The position numbers and the translations under genes were made by a program. Below the pieces are notes generated by a model that was not told the origin of the DNA, ran no database searches, and saw nothing but the letters and a program-made list of their open reading frames with translations. Positions 42,451 to 54,321 of a stretch of 64,000 bases of DNA are shown here, piece after piece (the stretch's first letter is position 1; every line of letters begins with the position of its first letter). The DNA comes from Aphrophora alni (taxonomy: Eukaryota > Arthropoda > Insecta > Hemiptera > Aphrophoridae), in NCBI GenBank assembly GCA_963513935.1, contig OY740776.1, positions 6,122,224-6,186,223 of the forward strand, in the 5' to 3' direction.

Positions 42451-43276
42451 ATGTGAGAAAGTAATAATGTACACAAATTTAATGGTATTCTCAGTTATTT
42501 GAACAGCTGATTAGTTATTCATAGGCCAATTTAATTGTAAAATGAAGGTTATTTACTGAAGTGTAAATGTTTAACTAACTAAACTGATCCAATGAAAATT
42601 AATTTATTACATAGATTAACATTTATTTCTAGTAAACAAAAACCTATTGCTGAAATGAATAAAATTTTACTATCTTTAACATAATTACCTACACTAAAGG
42701 TAAGTTATTTTTCTGGTTCAAATTGTTACTTAAAATATAATGGTACAATTTGAAAATCAATTTTCTCCTAAGTAAATATTTGTGTTATCTATGTTATTTT
42801 GAGTTTACACCAGACATATTACTTTTCTCTTATATAAGACAAAGTAGATCTTATTTTGGTCTTCTAAAAATGTCAAACATAACCTTACTGTCTTATTTGT
42901 ATGTGTGTCTTTGGTTATTGTCTTATTTTTATGATTTGTTTAACTGTTTTTTTATCCCATAATTTTACACTATGCCTTCATGAAGTTTTAAAAAGTATAA
43001 ATAAAATGAAATTATTCTTTTTTCATTACATTTTTAATAGAAAACTTTTGTTAGTGTGTAAAGGGATAGCATTAATTTACATGGTTTTATGGTAACAATT
43101 AAATAATTAAGGGAAGGTAGGTTATAAGTAGTGTTGTGTAGGTTGTACTTTAGAAATTTCATTGTAATGTTAAATGTTTTTTATGATTTAGGAAAATTGT
43201 GATTGTAATATGGTAGTTGTAAAGAATAAACCATTGTTGATCAAAGTAAAATTATTTTTATCAAACCTAAAACCTG
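42451..43276. other. Non-genic; nothing recognised
   Basis: AT-rich, short open frames only. Confidence 0.5.
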
Positions 43277-44556
43277 AGGCTCAGTTCAAACAACAGATTG
43301 AGCTGGCTGGGAACTAGTTAGCCAAGTATCTGGCTCTGTCAGTCTGAATGCAGCTCATATCTTCAACAGCTGGTTGTTTGCTTTACACGTAGACTCTTAT
43401 TGTTGTCTTTCAGGATATTTTAACTAAAACTTAAGGCTCAGTTCAAACAACAGATTGAGCTGGCTGGGAACTAGTTAGCCGAGTATCTGGCTCTGTCAGT
43501 CTGAATGCAGCTGATATCTTCAACAGCTGGTTGTTTGCTTTACACGTAGACTCTTATTGTTGTCTTTCAGGATATTTCAACTAAAACTTAAGGCTCAGTT
43601 CAAACAACAGATTGAGCTGGCTGGGAACTAGTTAGCCAAGTATCTGGCTCTGTCAGTCTGAATGCAGCTGATATCTTCAACAGCTGGTTGTTTGCTTTAC
43701 ACATAGACTCTTATGTTGTCTTTCAGGATATTTCAACTAAAACTTAAGGCTCAGTTCAAACAACAGATTGAGCTGGCTGGGAACTAGTTAGCCGAGTATC
43801 TGGCTCTGTCAGTCTGAATGCAGCTGATATCTTCAACAGCTGGTTGTTTGCTTTACACGTAGACTCTTATTGTTGTCTTTCAGGATATTTTAACTAAAAC
43901 TTAAGGCTCAGTTCAAACAACAGATTGAGCTGGCTGGGAACTAGTTAGCCGAGTATCTGGCTCTGTCAGTCTGAATGCAGCTGATATCTTCAACAGCTGG
44001 TTGTTTGCTTTACACGTAGACTCTTATTGTTGTCTTTCAGGATATTTCAACTAAAACTTAAGGCTCAGTTCAAACAACAGATTGAGCTGGCTGGGAACTA
44101 GTTAGCCGAGTATCTGGCTCTGTCAGTCTGAATGCAGCTGATATCTTCAACAGCTGGTTGTTTGCTTTACACGTAGACTCTTATTGTTGTCTTTCAGGAT
44201 ATTTCAACTAAAACTTAAGGCTCAGTTCAAACAACAGATTGAGCTGGCTGGGAACTAGTTAGCCGAGTATCTGGCTCTGTCAGTCTGAATGCAGCTGATA
44301 TCTTCAACAGCTGGTTGTTTGCTTTACACATAGACTCTTATGTTGTCTTTCAGGATATTTCAAGCTGCTCATAACTTTCTGTATCTTTAAATTGTTACAT
44401 TTATAACAACTTATTATGTAAAATATTATTGTAAAAAAATATCACTGAATTTCTGCAATCCCAGACGCTGACTTATGGAGCCTGATAACTACTGCATTGC
44501 AGTTCAATGTGACAGCTCTCAATAACTGGTTCACAAACTTCATGTGAACTCGGCCT
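43277..44556. mobile_element. TIR-bounded element carrying the satellite array
   Basis: The left end AGGCTCAGTTCAAACAACAG has an imperfect inverted partner at 44513-44556, whose complement reads AGGCCGAGTTCACATGAAG. The array lies entirely between these ends, and 44364-44512 is single-copy. This looks like a MITE whose left part was tandemly amplified. No clear TSD. Confidence 0.5.
43278..44363 (+). repeat. Satellite: seven tandem 157-bp units
   Basis: Units start at 43278, 43435, 43592, 43748, 43905, 44062 and 44219 (spacing 157, 157, 156, 157, 157, 157). Units are nearly identical, with a few diagnostic variants: gatattttaac in units 1 and 4, and acatag plus a one-base deletion in units 3 and 7. 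Each unit contains an internal inverted repeat (CAAACAAC near its start, GTTGTTTG near its end). The last unit is cut about 12 bp short. Confidence 0.95.
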
Positions 44557-45826
44557 AATTTTACATGGGTATGAGTTTGCAGCAGGGAATTTATTTAGTG
44601 AGATATTAACAAGCTGTATGTATAATATTAATTAAAAGAGAATATTTTGTAGTCTTGTATGAAAAAAAGAAGGAAAAAAAATATGATAAATATATTTATA
44701 ATTTCTGTATATGTGTTCTATCAAGAGGAAAAACTATTTGTTGTGGTGTTAAAAAGGTATACACCATTATATGTGATTAACCTAGAACAGTAGTTATGTG
44801 GTGTAGTAAAATTCTATTTGAAGGAATTATATATATGTTATATTTGGAAAATTATATGCATGCAGTCGATATGCTGTCTGATTTTTTTTAGATGGATAGT
44901 ATTTACTGTTTACAAATGCAATTTATTAAACACATTAGTGGTACTAACACTTGATGCCCCTTTCTAGCCTACAATTATGTAATGCTTGATTAGCTTTCAT
45001 CCACTGAGGTAATTTCGGTATCGAAATAGCATATTCTTAGTAAAAAGAGAAGTTAAGATCCTTTTCTATAGGGCTAAGCTGGTGTGAACAGTAAGTCCAA
45101 AGTCTATATTGTTTTCCAATAGGCTAAAGGGGAGCATATAAAAACTGGCTATAATATTATAGTCAATATCTTCAAAAAGAACTCATAAAAGGCTTCAATA
45201 TTGGTATTTCTGAATCCTTCTTCATATGGGTTAGATAAATTTTGTATTTCATTACTGGAGATGAACAGTTCGTAAAACGTGTGCAGATGATACCACTTGT
45301 TGGCTGTGTAATCAGATAGAATACAGTCCATATTTTATTTGACTGTGAGGATCTGTAAAGAAGGTAAAAGGGGTGAGTTCTGGAGTTAAGAATAATTTTG
45401 AAACTATCCTATAGTTGTTTGAAAGTTGCACAGTTGGGCAAACTATTGATTTCACACACTAAATAGATTAAACCATCTCTATATTATGGTTTGAAGCTCA
45501 GGAATTATAGGTCCATCTAACAGGGTACTTCTGGTAATTTCAAGGACATCAGGTAATGCTCCAACATCATCTCTTTCTGACCTCAATCCATAAAACTACA
45601 ACTGTTCAACTTTGATATTGAAGCCTCACTTTATGCTAAGAGACGTCTTTTTAAATACCAGTTCAATGTCCAAACATGGGTTCCTTCTGCCTACATACTT
45701 AAGAACACTTACCTCCTTCCAAACCTACCTAAGGTTCTTGTGAACCTCGCCAGATCCAAGATGTCCATGATCTGAAGATTCTTACATGTTGTTTCCATAA
45801 CTCCAAACACCTTCCAACGAATATGC
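44557..45826. other. Non-genic; possible PLE end
   Basis: AT-rich. At 45004-45030 CTGAGGT...TATCGAAATA resembles a decayed PLE terminus, but too weakly to annotate alone. Confidence 0.45.
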
Positions 45827-46527
45827 TTAACACGTTAGCTGTCTGATCGGACCGAAACTAAGGTGAATGTACATGCAGCGTTTCGGCACGATCGGACCGA
45901 TAAAGTCACTGACGTAATGTTTTGTTTTGTGGCTCACAGTTCGATAGTGCAGCAACCTATCGGCATATTTTGGTGTTCTCTGGATTGGGTAAAGACGTGT
46001 GTTAGACGTAGTATATTGTATGCTTTAATAACCGTTACCATGGTTACTCAATATAATAATAAAATCAGTGGATATTTTCACTTTTTTGTCGGCACGATCG
46101 GACCGATTAAAAATTTTACAAAAACATTTTGGTTTAGTAATGAATAATTCACAAAGAATACAGTTGTAAAATTAAAATATGTATTTATAAAATAAATATT
46201 AGACAAATAAAATAGTGAGCTTGCCAACATAAAGAAATGAAATAGCCCGTTTAGATTTTTTTTTTTTACACGAAAATTACCTCGGTCCGATCGGACCTAA
46301 ACGTTATACTACGATTAAAATTAAAGCCAAAAATTTGCATTTCGGTCCGATCGGTCTCGAAACTATATATTTTTGAAAAATTATTTATTTGACCCTCTTA
46401 CATACATAATTTTAACAGGAAAAATTTGACAATCTTATATGCTTAATAATAAAATAGACAACTGTTCACATTATAAAATGTAATACATATAAAATAAAAT
46501 TCATAATAACATAATAAACAATAATAT

Positions 46528-46558
<31 letters not shown>

Positions 46559-46747
46559 AAATACTTCCTGCTGTATTACAAGAAAATAGCAATATTTATA
46601 TGCATAAATGTAAATAAAATTAGTAAATACTATTGCCTTATATTATTTAACATAGGTAGATGCAAAAATAATAATGGAAAAATAATTTGGTAATTGTGGC
46701 ACTCCAGGCAAGAGTATCGTATTAGGCCTTGGCAGCTAACATGTTAA
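45827..46747 (+). mobile_element. piggyBac-type MITE, copy 1
   Basis: TTAA at 45827-45830 and 46744-46747. TIRs CACGTTAGCTG and (complement) CATGTTAGCTGCC. The palindromic motif TCGGACCGA or its complement occurs five times. It contains a 94-codon open frame (45863-46147) shared with copy 2, and an (ATA)n microsatellite at 46519-46554. The open frame shows no known domain. Inverted relative to copy 2 at 51.7 kb. Confidence 0.8.
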
Positions 46748-46749
46748 AA

Positions 46750-48310
46750 TCTGAACACTCCCTTAATATATAGTTTGATGTTTCAATCTCCCCCACGTAT
46801 CACAAAATAGATCATCCGTCTTATGTATTGTATGATATGTCTATTCAGGTAACAGTAGTTTGTTAACAGAACAATCACCAATCTAAAATCACCCCTGTTT
46901 AAACTGATGTGTGCCTTTACTTTAGCCTCATTGAGTCCTTTCACTAATCTTCTAGAGTATCAACAGTCTGTTTATACATTCCACCTAATTTGATTCTTTT
47001 TACGAGTCCCTGCTACAAATAGTCTCCTAGTCTATAATTGTATCAGAGTACTTATAGTCAAGTGCACCCATCATTGCCAAATGGTTTATTTTCTTGTTCC
47101 CATCCACTCAAGAATAGCTATGAATTTATACCATACTCAGCCTTTCTTCCTACTAATATGTTGGTGCCCATGAACTCATGTATAAGCAAGGTTCTAATTC
47201 TAGTCATTGCTTGAACTATCAAGGCCATATGACTGTCAGCGCAAATCACCATCCCACTAACTCCACTTGTCATGAGTTCATGTCACCATATATATTGTAA
47301 AATTCTATATACGTATGATTTGAAGACTATAGTGTATTGCTCCAAACAGAAGGACCTCTCCAGTATTATATTTGACGACTACAAGCATGCTAGTTAGTTT
47401 CTTCTTTGCCTTAAGTGCAGAACTATCTATGTAGTCAACACACTATTCTAATTTCCCTCCGAAGATAGACTTGATACCCCACATTCCCTTGATAATATCA
47501 CCACCTTGAAAAACTTATCAAATCTTTATGTACCCGTATATCAATCCACCTTCTTTAACAACAACTATGATCCTGGATCATAGTTTCTATTATGTCAGAG
47601 TGCTCACTTCTTTGATAACTTCCTTTCCACTGACTTGAAGTAATTAGCCTAAATTAACCTCCTTTAAGAACATAATCCATCTACAGAAGGTTCAAAAGCA
47701 CCTTCATTGCTGTATTCAGTGTCTTGGCCTCCGTCATACACAGACATTTTATTATTTGTACTCTTTCTAGTCTACCTAAAGTCGTAGCTCGAGCTTCCTG
47801 GCACCACACCAAAACAGCATACTTGATATTAGCTATGGTAATAGCTTTGTAAATCCAAAAGACTACTTCAGGAGCAAGCCTCAAGTCTTCCATACCAATC
47901 TTTTATACAGCAAAGATAACTTATCAATATGTAGTTTCCATTTTGGCTTTGTGCTTAGGACGTTCTTTAGATATTTAAGTTGTTCACTCAGCTACAGCTG
48001 TTTCTCATGGAATCATATCATCTATATCCCTTACACTGACTTTTCTTTGTTAAAAGAACAACTTCTACCTTATCTAGGTTAACAGTAAAATATATCCTTT
48101 TAACCCCCGTTTGAATTAAGCTACATTTCGTCTAAAGGACATAAAACATTTAGGAGTTTCCCAAATAGGAGTACGACTTCATCAAAATATGCTTGTGGTA
48201 TACATATTATTGTTGTTCAGCATAGTTTCCACTATGACAAATCACAGAATGGGCGACAAGTAATCTCTGTAGAACACCAGTGTCTAGTATACTCATGCAT
48301 GGATCCTGTA
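46750..48310 (-). pseudogene. Decayed RNase H-type LINE (RT to RNase H)
   Basis: Minus strand, from 48300 down: AYFDEVVLLFGKLLNVL (a worn YADD box region), FTVNLDKVEVVLLTKK (the 'vN--Kte-vlFt-k' block), EQLKYLKNVLSTKPKWKLHI (the 'kYLGv-ld-kl-wk-Hi' block), APEVVFWIYKAITIANIKYA (47870-47810), LVWCQEA, and then ICADSHMALI and GNKKINHLAMMGALD, the end of RNase H (about 47280-47080). Many shifts and stops. R1/Outcast-like in style. Too worn for a clade call. Confidence 0.65.
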
Positions 48311-49217
48311 GGGAGTTAAAACAAAAAATGAAAATTTGCTGAAGTGAATTGTCCTAATTTCTGCTATTTAACCTTAAAAAGTTGCTTTTAAGAATGTTGT
48401 GTGTCATGTATTTATCATTTTCCATAAATACCATCTACAATGTGAGGCAAAAGTGTCCGTACAACAAGACATATATTCATATATACATTTACAGTATGTT
48501 TTCAACATGGCTCCCTGACAAATCAAAACAACGTAACTGGGGTTTTCCAATCACAGTGAACACTTGATAACATATACTTAGGTTTTTTGCCGCAAAACTT
48601 CATAATCCTTTTCTTCAGATGGTTGACACCCTGGCTTTTACATATACCTAGAGAAAAAATTCCATGGATGTGGTGGTCTGGTAACATTGGTAGCCATTCC
48701 ACTGGGCTTCACCGACCAATACAACGATCACAAAACAGTTTTCTTCATCTGAGAAGTGAATGGTTGTAGCAAAACCTCAGTCGTTCTCAAACATGTCCAA
48801 AGACCACTCACAGAATTACACCATCCGATTATATCATCTTCTTTCCAAAGCTGCAGCATCTTCAATTTGTAGGAGTGGTACTTGTTTGCAAAATGCGGAC
48901 AATGCTTCATTGACTAATGCTGACTTTTGTGGAGAGTTGCCAGTAACTTTATTTGGCCAGCACTATCATTGAAGTATCTTAATCATCCAGATCTGCAATC
49001 GATTGCAGATCTTAATATCCAGATTGCAGTAGGTCTGCAATCGAGCCCATATTTTAAAATTTATGAATCAGTTTGGCCACATTGTCTTAACATATAAACA
49101 ACATGATGGGTGGTACTACTTCCAGTCAGAAAGATTATGTCAAATCACTCTTTTTGTGTTAATGCTATATCTACCGGCAAAATCACAGTGAAAAACAAAA
49201 AGCATTGTAATTATCTG
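48311..49217. other. Unassigned stretch, somewhat higher GC
   Basis: Overlapping short open frames on both strands between 48380 and 48975, none with a recognisable domain. The composition suggests decayed transposon coding sequence. A 24-bp palindrome lies at 48989-49012. Confidence 0.4.
48989..49012. repeat. Perfect 24-bp palindrome
   Basis: AGATCTGCAATC followed by its exact complement. A related ggtctgcaatcgag lies about 20 bp downstream. Confidence 0.9.
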
Positions 49218-49379
49218 TTAACATGTTCAATGCGGTTGGAATGAAAACGTACCATACGCTTTACACACCCCAAGCAGCCAGTACAAAATCATACCGCTGT
49301 GTATTGCTATGGTATGATTTTAGCTTCAGAGCATGTTATTTTAATTAATTATATTTAGGAATAGCAGCGAACGTGTTAA
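49218..49379. mobile_element. Small piggyBac-type MITE, 162 bp
   Basis: TTAA at 49218-49221 and 49376-49379, with related TIRs CATGTTCAATGC and (complement) CACGTTCGCTGC. An internal hairpin pairs aaaatcatacc with ggtatgatttt. No coding sequence. Confidence 0.65.
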
Positions 49380-50094
49380 ACAATAGTATATTCAGCTATT
49401 GCAGATATTAAAAAACATCTGTGCAATAATATCAACCCACGTATGGAGACTTTTGGCTTGCATTGTAGGGGAAAAAAACATTTCAAAGGTTATTACTAAA
49501 CCGGAATAGAAATAAAAACTTCAAATAATGAATGAACTTTTGTGAAATTGTATAACTTCTTTGAATGATTAACTTGAACATGGTTCTTACAATAAAATGT
49601 ATAATTACTCAAACATGTTTAATGACAATTTTGCTGTCCCCAATGACACAATATTGCGATATTGTAACAATGAGGATGACATTGTCATTAATATTGTTAG
49701 AGTGATTAACTGTGTGAATTGTTCAAGTTAATTAGTTTAAGAAATGTGTGAAATATGAGTGCAGTCTTGAATTTATTTTCATTCATTTCTTCATTGTTAA
49801 TCTAAAGACTGTCACTAAGTGTTTCTATAGAAACAAAGTCATAATCAAAAACTATAGTAACGGTCATATGTCAAGAAAATTTTAATTTTCTTGTAAAATT
49901 ATTAAATAATAGTGTGTAAATAATATCTATAAATTTTGTAACAAATTTTTACAAATTAAATCAAGGTAAGATGACTGTTTATTAACTCATTATTAATTTA
50001 TAAAAATTTGTCATTTAGTGCAGAACCATTTTTTGGTTGTAGTCTCTTATATTCCTGGGCATTTTTCTTCTAGTTTTCCCCCAAAATACTGCAT
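49380..50094. other. Non-genic; nothing recognised
   Basis: AT-rich, no exon or TIR. Confidence 0.5.
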
Positions 50095-50925
50095 GATCTT
50101 TATTTACTCACATATACATAGTAGGCTACAGAGAAAGTTATGTGGTGGGTAAACAAAAATCTGTTTTTTTGTGTATATACCTTGAGTTCAAAAAAATGAT
50201 TTTTTATTGATGTCATTTTTTTGTAGTACTTTACAGCCAAAATGTAAAATTTGCAAAATTTACCGTTTTTAATTAAATTTGGGTATATTTTGGCAATATA
50301 TTAGGATTTTTTTTCCATTTTTCGACAAATTAAAATTTGAGGGCAGTTGTCATAACGGAAAACAATAAATTATGATTATTTCAAAGTTAGATCTAACGAT
50401 TTTGGTACTCTCTAAGGACCCCAAAAAAAATATATTGGTTGTAATCTCTCCAAAAATTCAGGTTCATGAATTATCAGTGAAAAATTTAAAAAATATGCAA
50501 TGGGCTGTTGTAAAAGTAGTAATTTCTCAAATTTGGTTTTACCAATTCTGTTCAAATTTGTTTAAAATGAGAAGGTGATTAACCTTTGTGCAAAATTACA
50601 AGTAAAAAAAATCACCATTCAGGAATAAACGGCAAAAAAAATCCTCTACTGACTCATTAAAAGCTTGATTTTTAATTAAATACTATTTATTCTGAAGACA
50701 CATTTATGGTACAAGCAAAATACATCTAGATCCTATTTAAAATTTTTAATATTTTTCTCAATGACACGTTGTGGTTTATTTTTACTTTTTTAATATATAA
50801 CCACGGAACTGATGACATTTTTGGTGTCGAATAGTTTTGGTTGGTTTTGTTTATTTTTGGGGAAGTATGAGAGAGAAAATTTGTGGAATGTTTTTGCAAC
50901 TTTATTTTGGAAATATGTAGAAACA
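50095..50925 (+). repeat. Dispersed AT-rich repeat, copy C
   Basis: The longest well-aligned member: left landmark gctacagagaaagttatgtg, middle aacgattttggtactctc and ttatggtacaagcaaaa, right gaatagttttggttgg then gagaaaatttgtggaatg. It is the best copy for building a consensus. No ORF and no LTR or TIR seen. Confidence 0.6.
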
Positions 50926-51692
50926 ATCATACTTATGTTATTTTTCAATCAAAATTCACTATCTTTTTTTTAATGTTTGTAAATCAGCTACCTTTAAACA
51001 TAAAATAACTTTGCAATATTTTTGTTTTTATAAGATAACTTAATTTACCATGAAATGTTTCCAAAACTTGTTTAATTTCCTATATGGAAAAAGTCGCCGT
51101 AAAACAATATATATATCACAAAAACATGTATACATCTCTAAGTAAACAAGTATGTTCCAAATCACAAATTTTGAACCATTTTTGTTGATAAATTAAATAA
51201 AGTTAAGATAATTTAGTACAATTATTTTCGAACTGTCTCTTTACACAACACATTTATTGAACTCGCAATAAATAACATGTTCTTGGAAAGGACAAATCTT
51301 CCTCTTGTTATTCAACACAAAACATATTAGATATACCCAAAGATAATTATTTTTCTAAAAAGAGTAAAAGATTTTGGTAGATGTTGCAGTTATATTTCAA
51401 TGAAATTGTAAGGCATTTATAAAAAATCATGGATACAAAATGGTATATATAATTGTACTCAAAAAAATTATAAATAACATGATTATGTGCAAATTGTCTT
51501 TTTATATAATGGGTTCCACCTAACAAAAACTAAAAAACATTTTCATTTTTGTTGTTATTTGTTTTCACAATTGTAACACATAACTTTGAAAACTGTGATT
51601 TTTTTAAAATCTGATATACGTAAAATGTATCTTAACAGCAACAACAAAATTCTATTATTGAGTACAAAATTCTTCTTTATTTTTCTTGTTGT
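50926..51692. other. Non-genic; nothing recognised
   Basis: AT-rich, no exon, short A/T tracts only. Confidence 0.5.
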
Positions 51693-52429
51693 TTAACACA
51701 TTAGCTGCCGAGGCCTAATACGATACTCTTGCGTGGAGTGCCACGATTACCAAATTATTTTTCCATTATTATTTTTGCATCTACCTATGTTAAATAATAT
51801 AAGGCAATAGTATTTACTAATTTTATTTACATTTATGCATATATAGTTTTGAGACCGATCGGACCGAAATGCAATTTTTCGGCTTTAATTTTAATCGAAG
51901 TATAACGTTTAGGTTCGTTTGGACCGAGGGAATTTGTAAAAAAACCGTGTAAAAAAAATAAATAAAAAAATAAAAAATCTAAAAGGGCTAGCCTATTTCA
52001 TTTCTTTATGTTGGCAACGCTCACTATTTTATTTGTCTAATACTTATTTTATAAATACAGTACATATTTTCATTTTACAACTGTATTCTGTGTGAATAAT
52101 TATTCATTACTAAACAAAAATGTTTTTGTAAAGTTATTAATCGGTCCGATCGTGCCGACAAAAAAGTGAAAATATCCACTAACTTTATTATTATAATGAG
52201 TAACCATGGTAACGGTTATTAAAGCATACAATGTACTACGTCTAACACACCTCTTTACCCAATCCAGAGAATACCAAAATTGGCTGATAGTTTGCTGCAC
52301 TATCGAACTGTGAAACACAAAACAAAACATTACGTCAGTGACTTTATCGGTCCGCTTGTGCCGAAACGCTGCATGTACATTCACCTTAGTTTCAGTCCGC
52401 TTGGACCGATATGGCAGCTAACGTGTTAA
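51693..52429 (-). mobile_element. piggyBac-type MITE, copy 2 (inverted)
   Basis: TTAA at 51693-51696 and 52426-52429. TIRs CACATTAGCTGCCGAGG and (complement) CACGTTAGCTGCC. 737 bp, lacking about 190 bp of copy 1. Its 94-codon frame (minus, 52384-52100) differs from copy 1 at about 16 residues, mostly replacements, so it is not obviously under protein selection. Confidence 0.8.
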
Positions 52430-52829
52430 ATAACCTCTTTGTCATTGCCTTGTAAACAAAAGGAGAAGACATAATAAAGACTCCTAGCCCTCAAATACTC
52501 TAATAGCATTAGGGTCAGAAAGATCAAGAGAAAACTGATAAAAAAGATGAGAGAGAGGGATCTAACCCAAGGCTACATGAAAAAGTATAGATCCAGCTAG
52601 AGTCCTTGGGATTCCCTTGCCTATAGTCACTATAGAGAGCCCCTGTTTACACAAAATAACTCTCAGAGACTCGCTTTAATGAGTACAGATTTTGCAATCC
52701 CAAGCTGGATCTAAAAAAAATTTCTCATAACCCTCGGTTAGATTCATCTCTTTCAACTTTCCTATCGGATCTTTCTTGACCAACTCTTGTTCTCTTCCAA
52801 CCCTAACGTTATTAGAGTATTCGAGGACT

Positions 52830-54172
52830 TGTGACAATGTGAAAAGTCAGATTTTAAAATAGACTCATTTAAAAGACGCGGTTAAGCCAAAGAGATAAGA
52901 GATTCAAATAATAATTTAAATTTAGTAACGTCATTTATAAAAGAAAAATGGATTTTCAAGACAACAGTATGAATTATTATGTTTAATTTTAATGTAATTT
53001 AGTTTGTTTGTTATAAAATGTAAATTATTTGTATTTTACGGCAGTGCGGTAAAATGTGTGAACAGTAACCGGAAAGAACGCTTTCGGAAGTAAGAATTTG
53101 CCTCATGGCAACAGCAGTCTTAGTCCAGCGTTAGGAGTGACAGGTTGTGTTCTAAAAAAGTTGAAGTCCAGAGCTTGGAGGGAAAAGATGTGTTTTGTAG
53201 AGTTGAGGAAAGAAAGGACATAGTGCGATGTAATAATTTGATATATAGTAAAATAGAAAATGTAAAGAATTTAATCGTTGGTCGATTAAGAGTGAGAGTG
53301 TGTTAAAACTCTGTTTGAACAGTTAAATTGATTAGACGTGTTCACGCGAATAGACAATAAACAATTAGCGTGTGTCATAGTAATGCGGTCGGAAAATGAA
53401 CAGTTACAAATTGTAGAATGGACTAATGTATAAACAGATTTTCTTTTTATAAACATTCGTGAGGTGCAAATACAACTTCGCCACGGACACAACGACGGCA
53501 TTTTTAGGACGCTGCAGGAACATCATTGAATTATGTACAATGACTATGGTCTGGTAACTAGTGTTAAATAACACATTATATTTACTCTGTTATTGTATAG
53601 AAATTTACAATGTTTAATATCTTAACTTTTATTATATAAATTTGATATATAAAGGATAGCAATTTCTTTTTATGTAAAGAAGAAATAAATGTCTGATGAC
53701 ATATTTAACCTTATTAAAGGAATTTCAATTTGTTTTTATTCATAAAATCAATTTTAGTTGCAACTTAGAGTCAATTTTAAATTCAAAGAATAAAAGATCA
53801 GTTCTCCCTCTGAGAAGATAAAAAGTAATTTAACTAAGATGATAGCTATAGTTGTTTTCATGATATATGTCTCTATAACAAATGCTAATGTATAAAAACT
53901 TACTTGTCTTTAATAAATGTTAGTTTTGTAACATTTCAGCCAAAGTGTTCTCATTTAAAACCAAAATCCACTGTGAGTACACTGTAAAAAGAACTTGCGA
54001 CCCCAGAGATTTTTTTTTCTTTTAAATAATTAAATTCATTTTTTTTTTTCTTTTTCTAAATTGGTATGTTAAGGATACCTGGCGCCCTAGTCGAGCAAAT
54101 TAATAATTGAATTTTTTTAATAAAAATAAGTACTCTTTAAGTAAGACAAAGGCTAATTTTTGAATTATTACA
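52830..54172 (+). repeat. 5' LTR, 1343 bp
   Basis: Nearly identical to 60324-61666. I noticed one three-base difference (gttagttttg here near 53931, gttttctttg in the 3' LTR). AATAAA-like sites occur near 53687 and 53912. After the LTR, tgtcgccgcaactgttggg (54175 on) is a candidate primer-binding site, but the tRNA is not assigned. A TGGCGCC-containing stretch lies inside the LTR near 54079. Confidence 0.92.
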
Positions 54173-54321
54173 AATGTCGCCGCAACTGTTGGGCTTTTTT
54201 AGTCGAAAGTACAGTGATTTTGGTAATGAGAACTCTTAAAATCAAGGTAAGGACTCTCTAAATAAAATAAGAAAGATTCTTTTTAGAAAATTTTTTTTGT
54301 GTTAAATATAGTAAGGTAAAA

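Noticed and set aside
43278..44363. Regular repeat array considered as CRISPR
   Set aside because: Units are 157 bp and contiguous, without unique spacers, in a eukaryotic genome.
45863..46147. 94-codon frame shared by the two piggyBac MITEs, considered a real gene
   Set aside because: Most differences between copies change the amino acid, and the frame lies in a non-autonomous element.
53286..53501. 71-codon minus-strand frame, identical at 60780-60995
   Set aside because: Identity only reflects the two LTR copies; no domain, antisense to the element.
54079..54095. TGGCGCC stretch inside the LTR as the primer-binding site
   Set aside because: It is present in both LTR copies and lies 90 bp before the LTR end defined by the TSD; a PBS should occur once, after the 5' LTR.
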